The position numbers were made by a program, and so were the translations under genes. Source: Rhodospirillales bacterium (GTDB lineage: Bacteria > Pseudomonadota > Alphaproteobacteria > Rhodospirillales > Defluviicoccaceae). From it: a stretch of 64,000 nt of DNA. The stretch spans positions 1 through 64,000 of the forward strand of contig JADJRE010000008.1 of the NCBI GenBank assembly GCA_016712375.1, in the 5' to 3' direction. Positions 39,134 through 47,273 of the stretch are shown here, one piece after another (positions within the stretch are counted from its first letter, which is position 1; the number at the start of each line of letters is the position of its first letter). The notes beneath the pieces are model-generated. The model made no database searches and had not been told where the DNA came from. It was given only the letters and a program-made list of their open reading frames with translations.

Positions 39134-40539
39134 TCGGCGACACCCCCTCCAGTGGCCGGCGCGGGGGTTTGCCCCGCCGCCGCCATCGGCCTGAGCGCGC
39201 TGACGCCGCTTTTCGGCTTCGGCGGCGTCGCAGCGGGACCCGCCTTCAGCAAGCGATAGATGTACAGCGTACCGCCTGAGAAAATCAGTGTGTAGACGCT
39301 GACGAACGCGATCAGCGATGTCCAGGCTTCGGCGACACCGAGGCTCGGCGTGAGCGCGTCCGCCGTCCGCAGCAGTCCGTAAACCACCCAGGGCTGGCGG
39401 CCAACTTCGGCAGTGAACCAGCCGGTCAGCACGGCGATAAAGCCCGACGGGAAGCTGAGAAAGGTAATCCAGAGGAACGCGCGGGGCGCCCGGTCCCAGC
39501 CACGCCATCGCAGCCACATCCCGCCCCACGACAACGCCAGCATCAGCAGTCCTAGCCCGACCATGATGCGGAACGCATAGAACGGAATCAGGAACGGCGG
39601 CCGCTGCTCCTTCGGAACGGTGACGATGCCCGGCTCCTCCGAGGTAAAGCTGCCGGTATCGACAAAGCTGCCGAGGTAGGGAACGGCGACTTCCCAGGCA
39701 TTACGCTCGTTCGCAACGTCAGGCCACGCGAACAGCAGCAGACGCGCTGGCTGCTCGGTCTGCCACCGACCCTCGATGGCGGTGAACTTCGACGGCTGAT
39801 GCTTGGCCGTGTACTCGCCGTTCAGATGGCCGAAGGCGATCTGTGCCGGGATCAGCACCGCCGCCAGCCCCAGCCCCATGCTCAGCATCGTCTTCGCTGC
39901 CTCGCCGTGGATGCGGCGAAGCAGATACCAGGCTCCGGTGGCCGCGATGCAGAACGCCGTCGTCAAATAAGCGCCCAGCAGCATGTGCGAGAAGCGGATC
40001 CATGCCACCCAGTTGCTCAGGATCAGCCACCAGTCGCTGGGTGCGTAGCGGCCTCCCTCCTGCACCCAGCCCACTGGAACCTGCATCCAGGAGTTGTTCG
40101 CCATGATCCAGAAGGCAGAGAACGTCGTGCCAACGGCGATCAGGCAGCAGCTTGCCAGGTAGGCCCACGGCGGGACGCGGTCCCGGCCGAACAGCACGAT
40201 TCCAAGGAAGGTGCTCTCCAGCAGGAATGCCGTATAGGTCTCGTACCCGAGCAGCGGGCCTTGTATGGGTCCCATCCTGTGGGCGAGTTCGCTCCAGTTG
40301 GTGCCGAACTGGAAGGCCATGACGATGCCGGAAACGACTCCCATTCCGAACGCAACGGCAAATACCTTGAGCCAAAAGTCGAACAGCACCCGGTACACGG
40401 GGCGGCCGGTGGCCTTGGACAGCACCTCAAGCGTCGCCAGCCAAGCGGCAAGCCCGATGGTGAACGCCGGAAAAATGATATGAAAGGAAATGGTGAAGCC
40501 GAACTGAATGCGCGAGAGCGTCAGAGGGTCTAGGTCCAT
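39130..40539 (-). CDS. cydA: Cytochrome bd oxidase subunit I, cyanide-insensitive (CioA) type
   Basis: 469 residues, intact. Haem-ligand regions are visible: SRIQFGFTISFHIIFPAFTIG with the haem b595 histidine, GTNWSELAHRMGPI, LESTFLGIVLFG, and WVAWIRFSHMLLGAYLTTAF with histidine. The quinol-oxidising Q-loop is short, lacking the long insertion of E. coli CydA, and GWFTAEVGRQPWVVYGLLRT matches the CIO-type subgroup. The enzyme reduces oxygen with quinol and tolerates cyanide and NO. It overlaps cydB by an ATGA. An FNR-like box is present upstream. Confidence 0.9.
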   Translation of the reverse strand: MDLDPLTLSRIQFGFTISFHIIFPAFTIGLAAWLATLEVLSKATGRPVYRVLFDFWLKVFAVAFGMGVVSGIVMAFQFGTNWSELAHRMGPIQGPLLGYETYTAFLLESTFLGIVLFGRDRVPPWAYLASCCLIAVGTTFSAFWIMANNSWMQVPVGWVQEGGRYAPSDWWLILSNWVAWIRFSHMLLGAYLTTAFCIAATGAWYLLRRIHGEAAKTMLSMGLGLAAVLIPAQIAFGHLNGEYTAKHQPSKFTAIEGRWQTEQPARLLLFAWPDVANERNAWEVAVPYLGSFVDTGSFTSEEPGIVTVPKEQRPPFLIPFYAFRIMVGLGLLMLALSWGGMWLRWRGWDRAPRAFLWITFLSFPSGFIAVLTGWFTAEVGRQPWVVYGLLRTADALTPSLGVAEAWTSLIAFVSVYTLIFSGGTLYIYRLLKAGPAATPPKPKSGVSALRPMAAAGQTPAPATGGGVAE

Positions 40540-40596
40540 GCGTCTTCCTGTGGCAAGCAGGCTCCGACCGGCGGCGGCAGGTTGCCCCGCCGGTCG

Positions 40597-40610
40597 TTGA
40601 CCTTAATCAT
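40597..40610 (-). promoter_or_regulatory. FNR/FixK-like half-symmetric box upstream of cydA
   Basis: TTGACCTTAATCAT matches the FNR/FixK consensus TTGAT-N4-ATCAA at eight of ten positions and lies about 58 nt before the cydA start. Oxygen-responsive regulation of a bd oxidase by such a factor is well known, so the site is plausible. One match of this quality in a 250-base divergent promoter region is weak evidence. Confidence 0.35.
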
Positions 40611-40792
40611 CATGAGCAGCCGCAACTCCCCGCATCGGCCGCATGTTTCGCTTATCCTCACAAGCCCATGATACGTCACGGATTCGACAAAGAACAGGCG
40701 CTTGCAGCCGATGGCGACGTTTCATTTGCCAGTTGCGGCAGCGGCTGCCAAACTGCGACCGCCTTTTGGCCTTAATTCGCCGAGGTCTTCCG

Positions 40793-41221
40793 ATGAAAAG
40801 TGCACTTATTGTCGCGGTCGCCCTGTCCGTGAATTTGATCGCCGCTTCGCCAGGGTCATCGGGCGTTATCGATCCAGAATGTATGAAGTCGCTGGAAGCC
40901 GCCTCCACGCAGGCACGCAAGCGGATTGCTGTGTACCAGGGCGAGTTGAAGGGCATCAAGGATGTTCCCACCGCCGGAAGCGCGGTTTCGATTTGCGGCA
41001 GCGCCCTTGCACGAGCTGAACAGTACTACAAAAAGGGCAAGGCTGGCGATTCAATCTGCACGGTCGGCTCCGCTTATGTCGACGGCCAGGTGCTGCATTT
41101 GTTCAAGAACGCCACGATCACGTGCCGCTCCGAGATAACGACGGTGCTTGATCGCTTGCCTCCCGATCAGCAGGCGCCAATCGCCGAGCGAATCCGGCAG
41201 AAGGAAGCGGAAGCTCGCTGA
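40793..41221 (+). CDS. Exported protein of unknown function
   Basis: The ATG at 40793 starts a 142-residue protein with a signal sequence (SALIVAVALSVNLIAASPG). Its mature helical part contains four cysteines (DPECMK, SICGSA, SICTVG, TCRSE), which may form disulfides in the periplasm. The upstream frame is open but not protein-like. The gene is divergent from cydA and about 70 nt before pyrC. I do not recognise the family. Confidence 0.6.
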   Translation: MKSALIVAVALSVNLIAASPGSSGVIDPECMKSLEAASTQARKRIAVYQGELKGIKDVPTAGSAVSICGSALARAEQYYKKGKAGDSICTVGSAYVDGQVLHLFKNATITCRSEITTVLDRLPPDQQAPIAERIRQKEAEAR

Positions 41222-41291
41222 CCACCAACATCGTAGGACAACCTGGGCGCCCTGATTCGCGCTCACCTTGGACCGGGGATGCGAACAGGAC

Positions 41292-42626
41292 ATGGCGGCT
41301 GCGCCCTTCGACTTGCTGCTAAGGGGTGGCATTGTCGCTACCGCCGGCGGTTGTGAAGAGATCGATATTGGAGTTCGCGACGGACGCATCGCAGCCCTTG
41401 GCAGCTTACGACAAGCGACCGCGGCCGAAACGCTCGATTGCCGTGACCTGCATGTGCTGCCGGGTGTTGTCGATACGCAGGTGCACTTTCGTGAGCCGGG
41501 CCTCGAGCACAAGGAAGACATTTCCACCGGCACCGCTGCGGCGGCACTGGGCGGAGTTACCGCCGTCTTCGATATGCCGAACACCAAGCCCCCCACGACG
41601 GGCGCGGCGGAACTGGCCGAAAAATGTCGCCGCGCGGGCGGGCGAGCCTGGGTAGACATCGCCTTTTACGTGGGCGCTACGCCGGATAACATCGAGGATC
41701 TCCCCCGCCTGGAACGTCTGCCGGGTTGCGCCGGCGTCAAGATGTTCATGGGAAGTTCGACCGGCGACCTGCTGGTCGCTGACGACGCCGCGGTCGCCAA
41801 AGTGTTGGAAAACGGCAAGCGGCGGGTGGCGGTACACGCCGAGGACGAGGCAAGGCTGCGTCAGCGCTACACCATCGTCGCCGGCGGCGCTGATCCCATT
41901 TTGCACGCCGAATGGCGCGATGTCGAAACCGCCGTCACGGCGACCCGCCGCCTGCTGGCGCTGGCCGAATCGGCGTCGCGCCGGGTCCACGTGCTTCACG
42001 TCTCCACTGCCGAGGAAATGACCTTGCTGGCGGAACACCGGGATCTGGCGACGGTCGAGGTGACGCCGCAACATCTGACGCTGCAGGCGCCGGATTGCTA
42101 CACTGAACTCGACAGCTTCGCACAGATGAACCCGCCGATCCGCGACGCCCGGCATCGCGAGGCGTTGTGGCAGGCGGTGGCAGACGGGATCGTTGATTGC
42201 ATCGGCTCCGACCACGCGCCGCACACCCGCGAGGAGAAAAAGAAGCCCTATCCGGAAAGTCCCTCGGGAATGCCCGGAGTGCAGACGCTGCTGCCGATCA
42301 TGCTCGACCACGTGGCCCGGGGACGACTTAGCTTGCAGCGGCTGGTTGATCTGACCAGCGCCGGGCCGGCGCGCCTCTTTGGGCTTGCCGGACGGGGCCG
42401 CATCGCGCTGGGCTATGCTGCCGACTTCAGCGTCGTTGACCTGAAACAGCGGCGGATGATCACCCATCGCTGGATCGCTAGTCGCTGCGGCTGGACTCCG
42501 TTCGACGGCATGACCGTCACCGGCTGGCCGATCGCAACCGTGGTAAGGGGCCGCGTCGTCATGCGTGAAGACGCGCTACAAGGGGAACCGCGCGGCGGTT
42601 TACTGCGGTTTCTCGACACTTATTAA
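41292..42626 (+). CDS. pyrC: Dihydroorotase (class I)
   Basis: 444 residues from ATG 41292. The amidohydrolase metal site is present: LPGVVDTQVHFREPGLEHKE with the HxR motif (the usual HxH with histidine replaced as DTQVHFREPG), histidine in AVHAED, VLHVST, and the final aspartate in IGSDHAPHTREEK. VTPQHL and GMPGVQTLLPIML are also typical. It cyclises carbamoyl-aspartate in pyrimidine synthesis. Family sequences in alphaproteobacteria are of the same length. No other pyr gene is adjacent. Confidence 0.9.
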   Translation: MAAAPFDLLLRGGIVATAGGCEEIDIGVRDGRIAALGSLRQATAAETLDCRDLHVLPGVVDTQVHFREPGLEHKEDISTGTAAAALGGVTAVFDMPNTKPPTTGAAELAEKCRRAGGRAWVDIAFYVGATPDNIEDLPRLERLPGCAGVKMFMGSSTGDLLVADDAAVAKVLENGKRRVAVHAEDEARLRQRYTIVAGGADPILHAEWRDVETAVTATRRLLALAESASRRVHVLHVSTAEEMTLLAEHRDLATVEVTPQHLTLQAPDCYTELDSFAQMNPPIRDARHREALWQAVADGIVDCIGSDHAPHTREEKKKPYPESPSGMPGVQTLLPIMLDHVARGRLSLQRLVDLTSAGPARLFGLAGRGRIALGYAADFSVVDLKQRRMITHRWIASRCGWTPFDGMTVTGWPIATVVRGRVVMREDALQGEPRGGLLRFLDTY

Positions 42627-42948
42627 CGAGCGATACGGGACGAGAAGACAGCCGCATTAAGCCTGGTCGTACGGACGCCGGTGGGAAATGCGTCGCGCAA
42701 CAAGCCGACGCAGGGCCGATGGCCAACGCAGTGGCGCAGCCGGTGCTTCGGGCTGCGAGTGAGCCAGCCCGCTCAATTGAACTAAAAGGCCGGCAAGCAC
42801 GCGCACTACAGCGGCGGCAACGATCAGCGCACGATCTTGCCAAAGAGGGCGCCGCCAAGTACGGTAGCGGCCCCGTGCGAGTTCTTCGCAACCAAATCCC
42901 ATTCGTTCTACCGCCATCAGCCGGGACAGCTCACCAACGAGGTATCGG
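42627..42948. other. Intergenic stretch between dihydroorotase and icd
   Basis: 322 bases. A minus-strand open frame (to about 42917) contains one hydrophobic segment (DRALIVAAAVVRVLAGLLVQL) but has no ribosome-binding site and an Arg/Pro-rich tail, so I do not call it. The promoter of icd must lie here; no specific site is recognisable. Confidence 0.35.
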
Positions 42949-44164
42949 ATGCAGAAGATCAAGGTCGCCAAGCCCGTCGTCGATCTCGACGGAGACGAGA
43001 TGACCCGGGTGATCTGGGCGAAAATCAAAGAGAAGCTGATACTTCCCTATCTCGATATAGATATTCGATACTTCGACCTGGGGATGGAGCATCGCGACGC
43101 TACCAACGATCAAGTAACCATTGACGCCGCCAATGCGATCAAGGAGCACGGCGTCGGCGTGAAGTGTGCGACCATCACCCCTGACGAAGCCCGGGTGCAG
43201 GAGTTCGGGCTGAAGAACATGTGGAAGTCGCCGAATGGCACCATCCGCAACATCCTCGGCGGCACCGTGTTCCGCCAGCCGATCATCTGCCGCAACGTTC
43301 CCCGCCTGGTGCCGGGATGGACAAAGCCGATCGTCATCGGCCGTCATGCCTTCGGCGACCAGTACCGCGCGACCGACTTCGTCGTGCCCGGCAAGGGACG
43401 GCTGACCATCCGCTTTACGCCGGATGACGGCAGTGCGCCGATCGAGCACGAAGTGTTCGCATTCCCCGACGGTGGCGTTGCCATGGCAATGTACAACCTC
43501 GACGACTCGATCCGCGGCTTTGCGCGAGCCTGTCTCAACTATGGCCTTGATGTCGGCTGGTCGGTTTACCTGTCGACCAAGAACACCATCCTCAAGGCAT
43601 ACGATGGCCGCTTCAGGATCTGTTCGCCGAGATTTACGAGGCCGAGTTCAAGGACCAGTTTGTGGCGAAAGGCATCGTCTACGAGCATCGGCTGATCGAC
43701 GACATGGTCGCTTCGGCGCTGAAGTGGGAAGGGGGCTTCGTCTGGGCCTGCAAGAACTACGACGGCGACGTTCAGTCGGACTCGGTCGCGCAGGGCTTCG
43801 GCTCGCTGGGATTGATGACCTCGGTGCTGCTGACCCCGGATGGCAAGACGATCGAGGCGGAGGCGGCGCACGGTACCGTCACCCGGCATTTTCGCGAACA
43901 TCAGAAGGGCCGGCCCACCTCGACCAATCCCATCGCCTCGATCTTCGCCTGGACACGTGGCCTGCACTACCGCGGACAGTTCGACGGCACGCCCGATGTC
44001 GTCGACTTCGCCCGCGCCATCGAAGAGGTCTGCGTTGCCACCGTCGAGGACGGGTTCATGACCAAGGACCTGGCAATCCTGATCGGCCCCGACCAGCCGT
44101 GGATGACGACGGAGCAGTTCCTCGACAAGCTCGACGAGAACCTGAAGCGAAGATGGCGGCCTGA
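42949..44164 (+). CDS. icd: NADP-dependent isocitrate dehydrogenase, two single-A losses
   Basis: The protein starts MQKIKVAKPVVDLDGDEMTRV, typical of the eukaryote-like IDH of alphaproteobacteria. The substrate-binding region PNGTIRNILGGTVFR and the helix STKNTILKAYDGRF follow. At 43615-43617 one A is missing (restoring it gives FKDLFAEIYEAEFKDQF), and the catalytic DDMVAS and NADP-binding EAAHGTVTRHFREH continue in the next frame. A second missing A near 44151 hides the natural end LKRKMAA and TGA at 44162-44164. The restored protein is about 405 residues. Two breaks in a core TCA enzyme point to sequence errors. Confidence 0.9.
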
Positions 44165-44235
44165 GACCCGCGAGAATGGCAATGCACGGGTGCGCTTGAC
44201 GCCCGGTCGACACTTCTCTAAATACGATCCGATAT

Positions 44236-44271
44236 CGGACGGGGCGTCTCTTGCCCCGTCCGTACTGTTTT
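44236..44271 (+). terminator. Rho-independent terminator after icd
   Basis: CGGACGGGGC (44236-44245) pairs perfectly with GCCCCGTCCG (44253-44262) around a seven-base loop, followed by TACTGTTTT. It is 71 nt after the icd stop and just before the rpmB ribosome-binding site GGAGATG, so it separates the two transcripts. Confidence 0.75.
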
Positions 44272-44283
44272 GGAGATGAAGCT

Positions 44284-44568
44284 ATGGCCCGGCGCTGTCC
44301 GATCACCGGCAAGGGTGTGCTGAGCGGCAACAACGTCAGCCACGCCAACAACAAGACCCGCCGCCGCTTTCTGCCCAATCTGCAGGCGACGTCGGTTATG
44401 AGCGATGCTCTGGGTAAGCCGGTGCGCTTGCGCGTTTCGACCAACGGCCTGCGGACAATCGAGCACCGAGGCGGTATCGACTCATTCTTGCAGAAAGCTA
44501 AGAGCGCCGACCTCACCCCGGAGTTGCGCCGGCTGAAACGGCAGATCATCAAGGCGGCGCGCGCCTAA
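44284..44568 (+). CDS. rpmB: 50S ribosomal protein L28
   Basis: 94 residues. MARRCPITGKGVLSGNNVSHANNKTRRRF is the unmistakable L28 start (written here in part: CPITGK, GNNVSHANNKT). STNGLRTIEHRGGID and a basic C-terminus follow. I preferred the ATG at 44284 over an upstream TTG because it matches the family start and follows GGAGATGAAGCT. Confidence 0.95.
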   Translation: MARRCPITGKGVLSGNNVSHANNKTRRRFLPNLQATSVMSDALGKPVRLRVSTNGLRTIEHRGGIDSFLQKAKSADLTPELRRLKRQIIKAARA

Positions 44569-44728
44569 GGCGCTTGCCGACTGCCGTTTTCGACATCCGT
44601 CTTCTCGGCAGATAACGCGTGGGCAAGGGCGCGCGAAGCCGTCCAAGCATGCAGAAAGCATGAACGGCAAGAACCTTCCGGGAGACGTTGGGACCGCGAC
44701 GAGAGCAACGGGGCGGAAGGGCCGCACG

Positions 44729-45718
44729 ATGAACCTGCTGCTTATCACCGGTGCGCCACGCTCGGGCACCACGGGGGTAGGATATAACCTCGCACTACCA
44801 CGTTCGGCTGGATTGCTTTACGAGCCGTTCAATTACCGGTCCGGGGTGCGTGAGATCGAACGCCCGTTTGAGATCCCGGGGGTAGGCGGCTTTACCGAAG
44901 CTCGCCTTGATGACATCGTCGCCGGCATTCGTACCCTCGATTTGCGAATGAAGAGCGGGCGGCGGGGGGCAGACACGCCGATAAAGGCGCTTGCCAAGCG
45001 TTTGATCGGTGGGCGCTCGAACCTGTCCTACATCCTTTGCCGCCTCAATCCGCTGCTCAGCACAATCATCTGGAAGGACCCGATGGCGGTGTTCACGTCG
45101 CGCGAGGTGGCGCTTCGACTTGGCATCACCGTGCTAGCTACAGTGCGGCCGCCGGCGGCGGTAGCCGCCAGCTACACGCGGCTGAACTGGAAGCCGGATG
45201 TCGGCGCCTTAATCCGCTGCTTCCAGGAGAAAGGGTGGCACGTTGATATTCCGGCTCACGATGGAGAGCCTAACGAGGCTTCGTCAGCAATAAAGGGGGC
45301 GATGATTTGGACAATGGTCTACCGCCGGTTGATCGCGTGGTCGACGGAAACCGATCGCCTGCACTTGATCAACGTGCAGGATATTGTCGACGACCCGGTT
45401 GGCACTTACCGTGACCTCTATACGCTGTGCGGCCTGCCGTGGAGCGAGCGGATCGAGGCGAGAATCGGCAAAGAGTACGCTCAGCGCGCGGATCGAGACG
45501 ACCACCAGGCGGAACGGCTGCCAAAAACAGCGCACGTCAAGAATCGCGATCTCAGCCGCATCAACGAGTACGGCAAACGCCTGCTGACGCAGGCTGAGAA
45601 AGACGCGGTGGCAGCGATGACAGATTCCACCTGGGGAGAGCTTCGTGCCATCTGCGATCGCCATTGGGCGCGGATCCGACACCGGCCGCCGACCGCTCAG
45701 CCGCTCGTCGCGTCTTGA
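44729..45718 (+). CDS. Sulfotransferase-family protein
   Basis: 329 residues from ATG 44729; an alternative start at 44660 is possible. The N-terminus LLLITGAPRSGTTGVGYNLA is the 5'-phosphosulfate-binding loop of PAPS-dependent sulfotransferases. Later elements fit the fold: LGITVLATVRPPAAVAASY (3'-phosphate-binding strand-loop) and HLINVQDIVDDPVGTYRDLY. The acceptor is unknown; such genes often modify lipids or surface glycans. It is not linked to the sulfatases at the other end of the window except by chemistry. Confidence 0.78.
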   Translation: MNLLLITGAPRSGTTGVGYNLALPRSAGLLYEPFNYRSGVREIERPFEIPGVGGFTEARLDDIVAGIRTLDLRMKSGRRGADTPIKALAKRLIGGRSNLSYILCRLNPLLSTIIWKDPMAVFTSREVALRLGITVLATVRPPAAVAASYTRLNWKPDVGALIRCFQEKGWHVDIPAHDGEPNEASSAIKGAMIWTMVYRRLIAWSTETDRLHLINVQDIVDDPVGTYRDLYTLCGLPWSERIEARIGKEYAQRADRDDHQAERLPKTAHVKNRDLSRINEYGKRLLTQAEKDAVAAMTDSTWGELRAICDRHWARIRHRPPTAQPLVAS

Positions 45719-45839
45719 CAGCCGGGACCGGCAGAGCGGATCGCAGCATGAGTGCTCGGAGCCGGCGGAACTGTTGTTGCAGCGCCCGGCCGCGATGCGC
45801 TAGGTTGGTTCAAGGCAAACAAACGTCTGCCACCATCAC

Positions 45840-45915
45840 GCGCCCGTAGCTCAACGGATAGAGCATCTGACTACGGATCAGAAGGTTAGGGTTCGAGGTC
45901 CTCTCGGGCGCGCCA
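45840..45915 (+). tRNA. tRNA-Arg (anticodon ACG)
   Basis: 76 bases folding into a full cloverleaf. The acceptor stem is GCGCCCG/CGGGCGC with discriminator G and encoded CCA (45913-45915). The D-arm is GCTC...GAGC, the anticodon stem TCTGA/TCAGA holds loop CTACGGA (anticodon ACG), and the T-arm contains GGTTCGAGGTCC. ACG reads CGN arginine codons after A-to-I editing. Confidence 0.95.
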
Positions 45916-46222
45916 TCTTTGCGATGGCTTATGATGGCAATGAACAGTTCCGGGAATTTCAGGCAAAGCAAGAGGTAAGCAGCCGAGTTCGCGTGGGCAA
46001 AGGGGTGGATCACGCGTCGTAACTCAGCAGCACTGGTTCCGGCGCGCGGTCGGAAGCAGTCCCATGGGCTTAAGTTCTGCCGGAAGTCCTCGGGGAGTTC
46101 ATTCTATCATTAGCCGGCGGCAGCTCTTGTACAGCGAAGAGGCGTCGATGTCGGACGCATTGGGCGAGGGTCGAGGGCCGTGCACAACCCGGCGGAGACG
46201 TTCTCGCGGCAGCCGCTTCAGG
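45916..46222. other. Intergenic stretch after tRNA-Arg
   Basis: About 307 bases between the tRNA and the end of the minus-strand methyltransferase gene. I see no integrase, duplicated tRNA end or convincing small gene here, so the tRNA does not appear to be an occupied attachment site. Confidence 0.4.
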
Positions 46223-46942
46223 TTAGCGCGTGACGACGACGAACAGGCGTCGGAAGGGGAAAAGGGTCAGGCCGTCGGGGCGTGGCGGGTAGGCCCTGGC
46301 GACGCGCGCGGCGTAATCCGACAAGAAATCATGCCGTTCCTGGCCGCGCAATGACTGCAGCACAGGTCGTAGACCAGTGCCGCTGGTCCATTCCACTACC
46401 GGATTGTCGCCCGGCAGGTTGTGCAGGTAGACGGTCTCCCAGATGTCCACGGAACCGGCCAGCGGTAGCAGCATCTGGGCATAGACTTCCGGCGGCGCCA
46501 CCGGGTGCAGGCGGAGCAGCGGCAGCAGCCGGTCGCGCCACGGCCCCGCTTCGATGGCGTCGTAAATCGAGGTATGCGACGGCTCGCCGTGGTTGCGCGG
46601 CATCTGCGTTGCCAGCACTCCGCCCGGACGAAGATAGGTCAGCAGCCGCGGCAGCAGCGTCTCATGGCCATCGAGCCAGTGCAGCGCCGCGTTGGAGAAG
46701 ATCAGATCCGCCGGCTCTTCCGGCTCCCACTCGTCAATGTCGGCATCGATCCAGGTGATCGTGCTTGGCTCGCGCCTGGCTTCCGCCAGCATCACCGGCG
46801 ACGCATCTATTCCGGTGACCCGCGCCGCCGGCCAGCGCGATGCCAGCCGCCGGGTGATGTGTCCGGCGCCGCAGCCGAGGTCGTAGATGATGGATGGCAC
46901 CGAAAGATCGACGCGGTTGAGCAGGTCTATCGCCGGACGCAA
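46223..46942 (-). CDS. tam: Trans-aconitate 2-methyltransferase-like SAM enzyme
   Basis: The SAM-binding motifs are clear: IIYDLGCGAGHITRRLASRW (motif I), VTGIDASPVMLAEAR (motif II), IWIDADIDEW-like and DLIFSNAALHWLDGH, which is typical of Tam. The C-terminus fits Tam length (about 250). The listed start is a TTG. The same frame upstream to about 47008 still reads family-like residues (DDWNPRIYRTFLWERLRPAIDLL) but has no ATG/GTG/TTG, so the true start is uncertain or damaged by a base error. Confidence 0.75.
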   Translation of the reverse strand: MRPAIDLLNRVDLSVPSIIYDLGCGAGHITRRLASRWPAARVTGIDASPVMLAEARREPSTITWIDADIDEWEPEEPADLIFSNAALHWLDGHETLLPRLLTYLRPGGVLATQMPRNHGEPSHTSIYDAIEAGPWRDRLLPLLRLHPVAPPEVYAQMLLPLAGSVDIWETVYLHNLPGDNPVVEWTSGTGLRPVLQSLRGQERHDFLSDYAARVARAYPPRPDGLTLFPFRRLFVVVTR

Positions 46943-47012
46943 CCGCTCCCACAGGAACGTGCGGTAGATCCGGGGGTTCCAGTCGTCCAGCTGGCGCGCG
47001 GTGGAAGGATGC

Positions 47013-47198
47013 TCAGTGATGGGACTTCTCGTCGTAAACTTGCTTGATTTGCAAGAAGTTAAATAGCACGGCGGCGATGAAGAAGACGATTCCGGTATAA
47101 TACATCACCGGATCAGTGGCGCGCGAAGCCAGAAAAAGCGCGAACACGCCGATCAGCGCGACCATCAACCCGACTACCCACCGTCCAACCTGGGGCAT
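47013..47198 (-). CDS. Small two-span membrane protein
   Basis: 61 residues from the ATG at 47198, chosen because AGGAGGAGCGGAA precedes it. There are two hydrophobic segments (WVVGLMVALIGVFALFLAS and MYYTGIVFFIAAVLFNFLQI) and a charged end (KQVYDEKSHH). I do not recognise the family. It lies between the histidine kinase and the methyltransferase on the same strand. Confidence 0.6.
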   Translation of the reverse strand: MPQVGRWVVGLMVALIGVFALFLASRATDPVMYYTGIVFFIAAVLFNFLQIKQVYDEKSHH

Positions 47199-47273
47199 TT
47201 CCGCTCCTCCTAGGTGCTTCTTGCGGTGCAACAAATCCGATTTGTCGCCGCCGCGCAAGCCCGTTCACGCCGT

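Noticed and set aside
42657..42917. Possible small membrane protein antisense in the gap before icd
   Set aside because: One hydrophobic stretch only, no Shine-Dalgarno, and an Arg/Pro-rich tail; not enough to call a gene.
43600..43620. Programmed frameshifting in icd
   Set aside because: No slippery heptamer or downstream structure is evident, a second break occurs near the end of the same gene, and many other genes show the same homopolymer errors.
45840..46222. tRNA-Arg as an attachment site of an integrated element
   Set aside because: No integrase nearby and no second copy of the tRNA 3' end found in the following bases.
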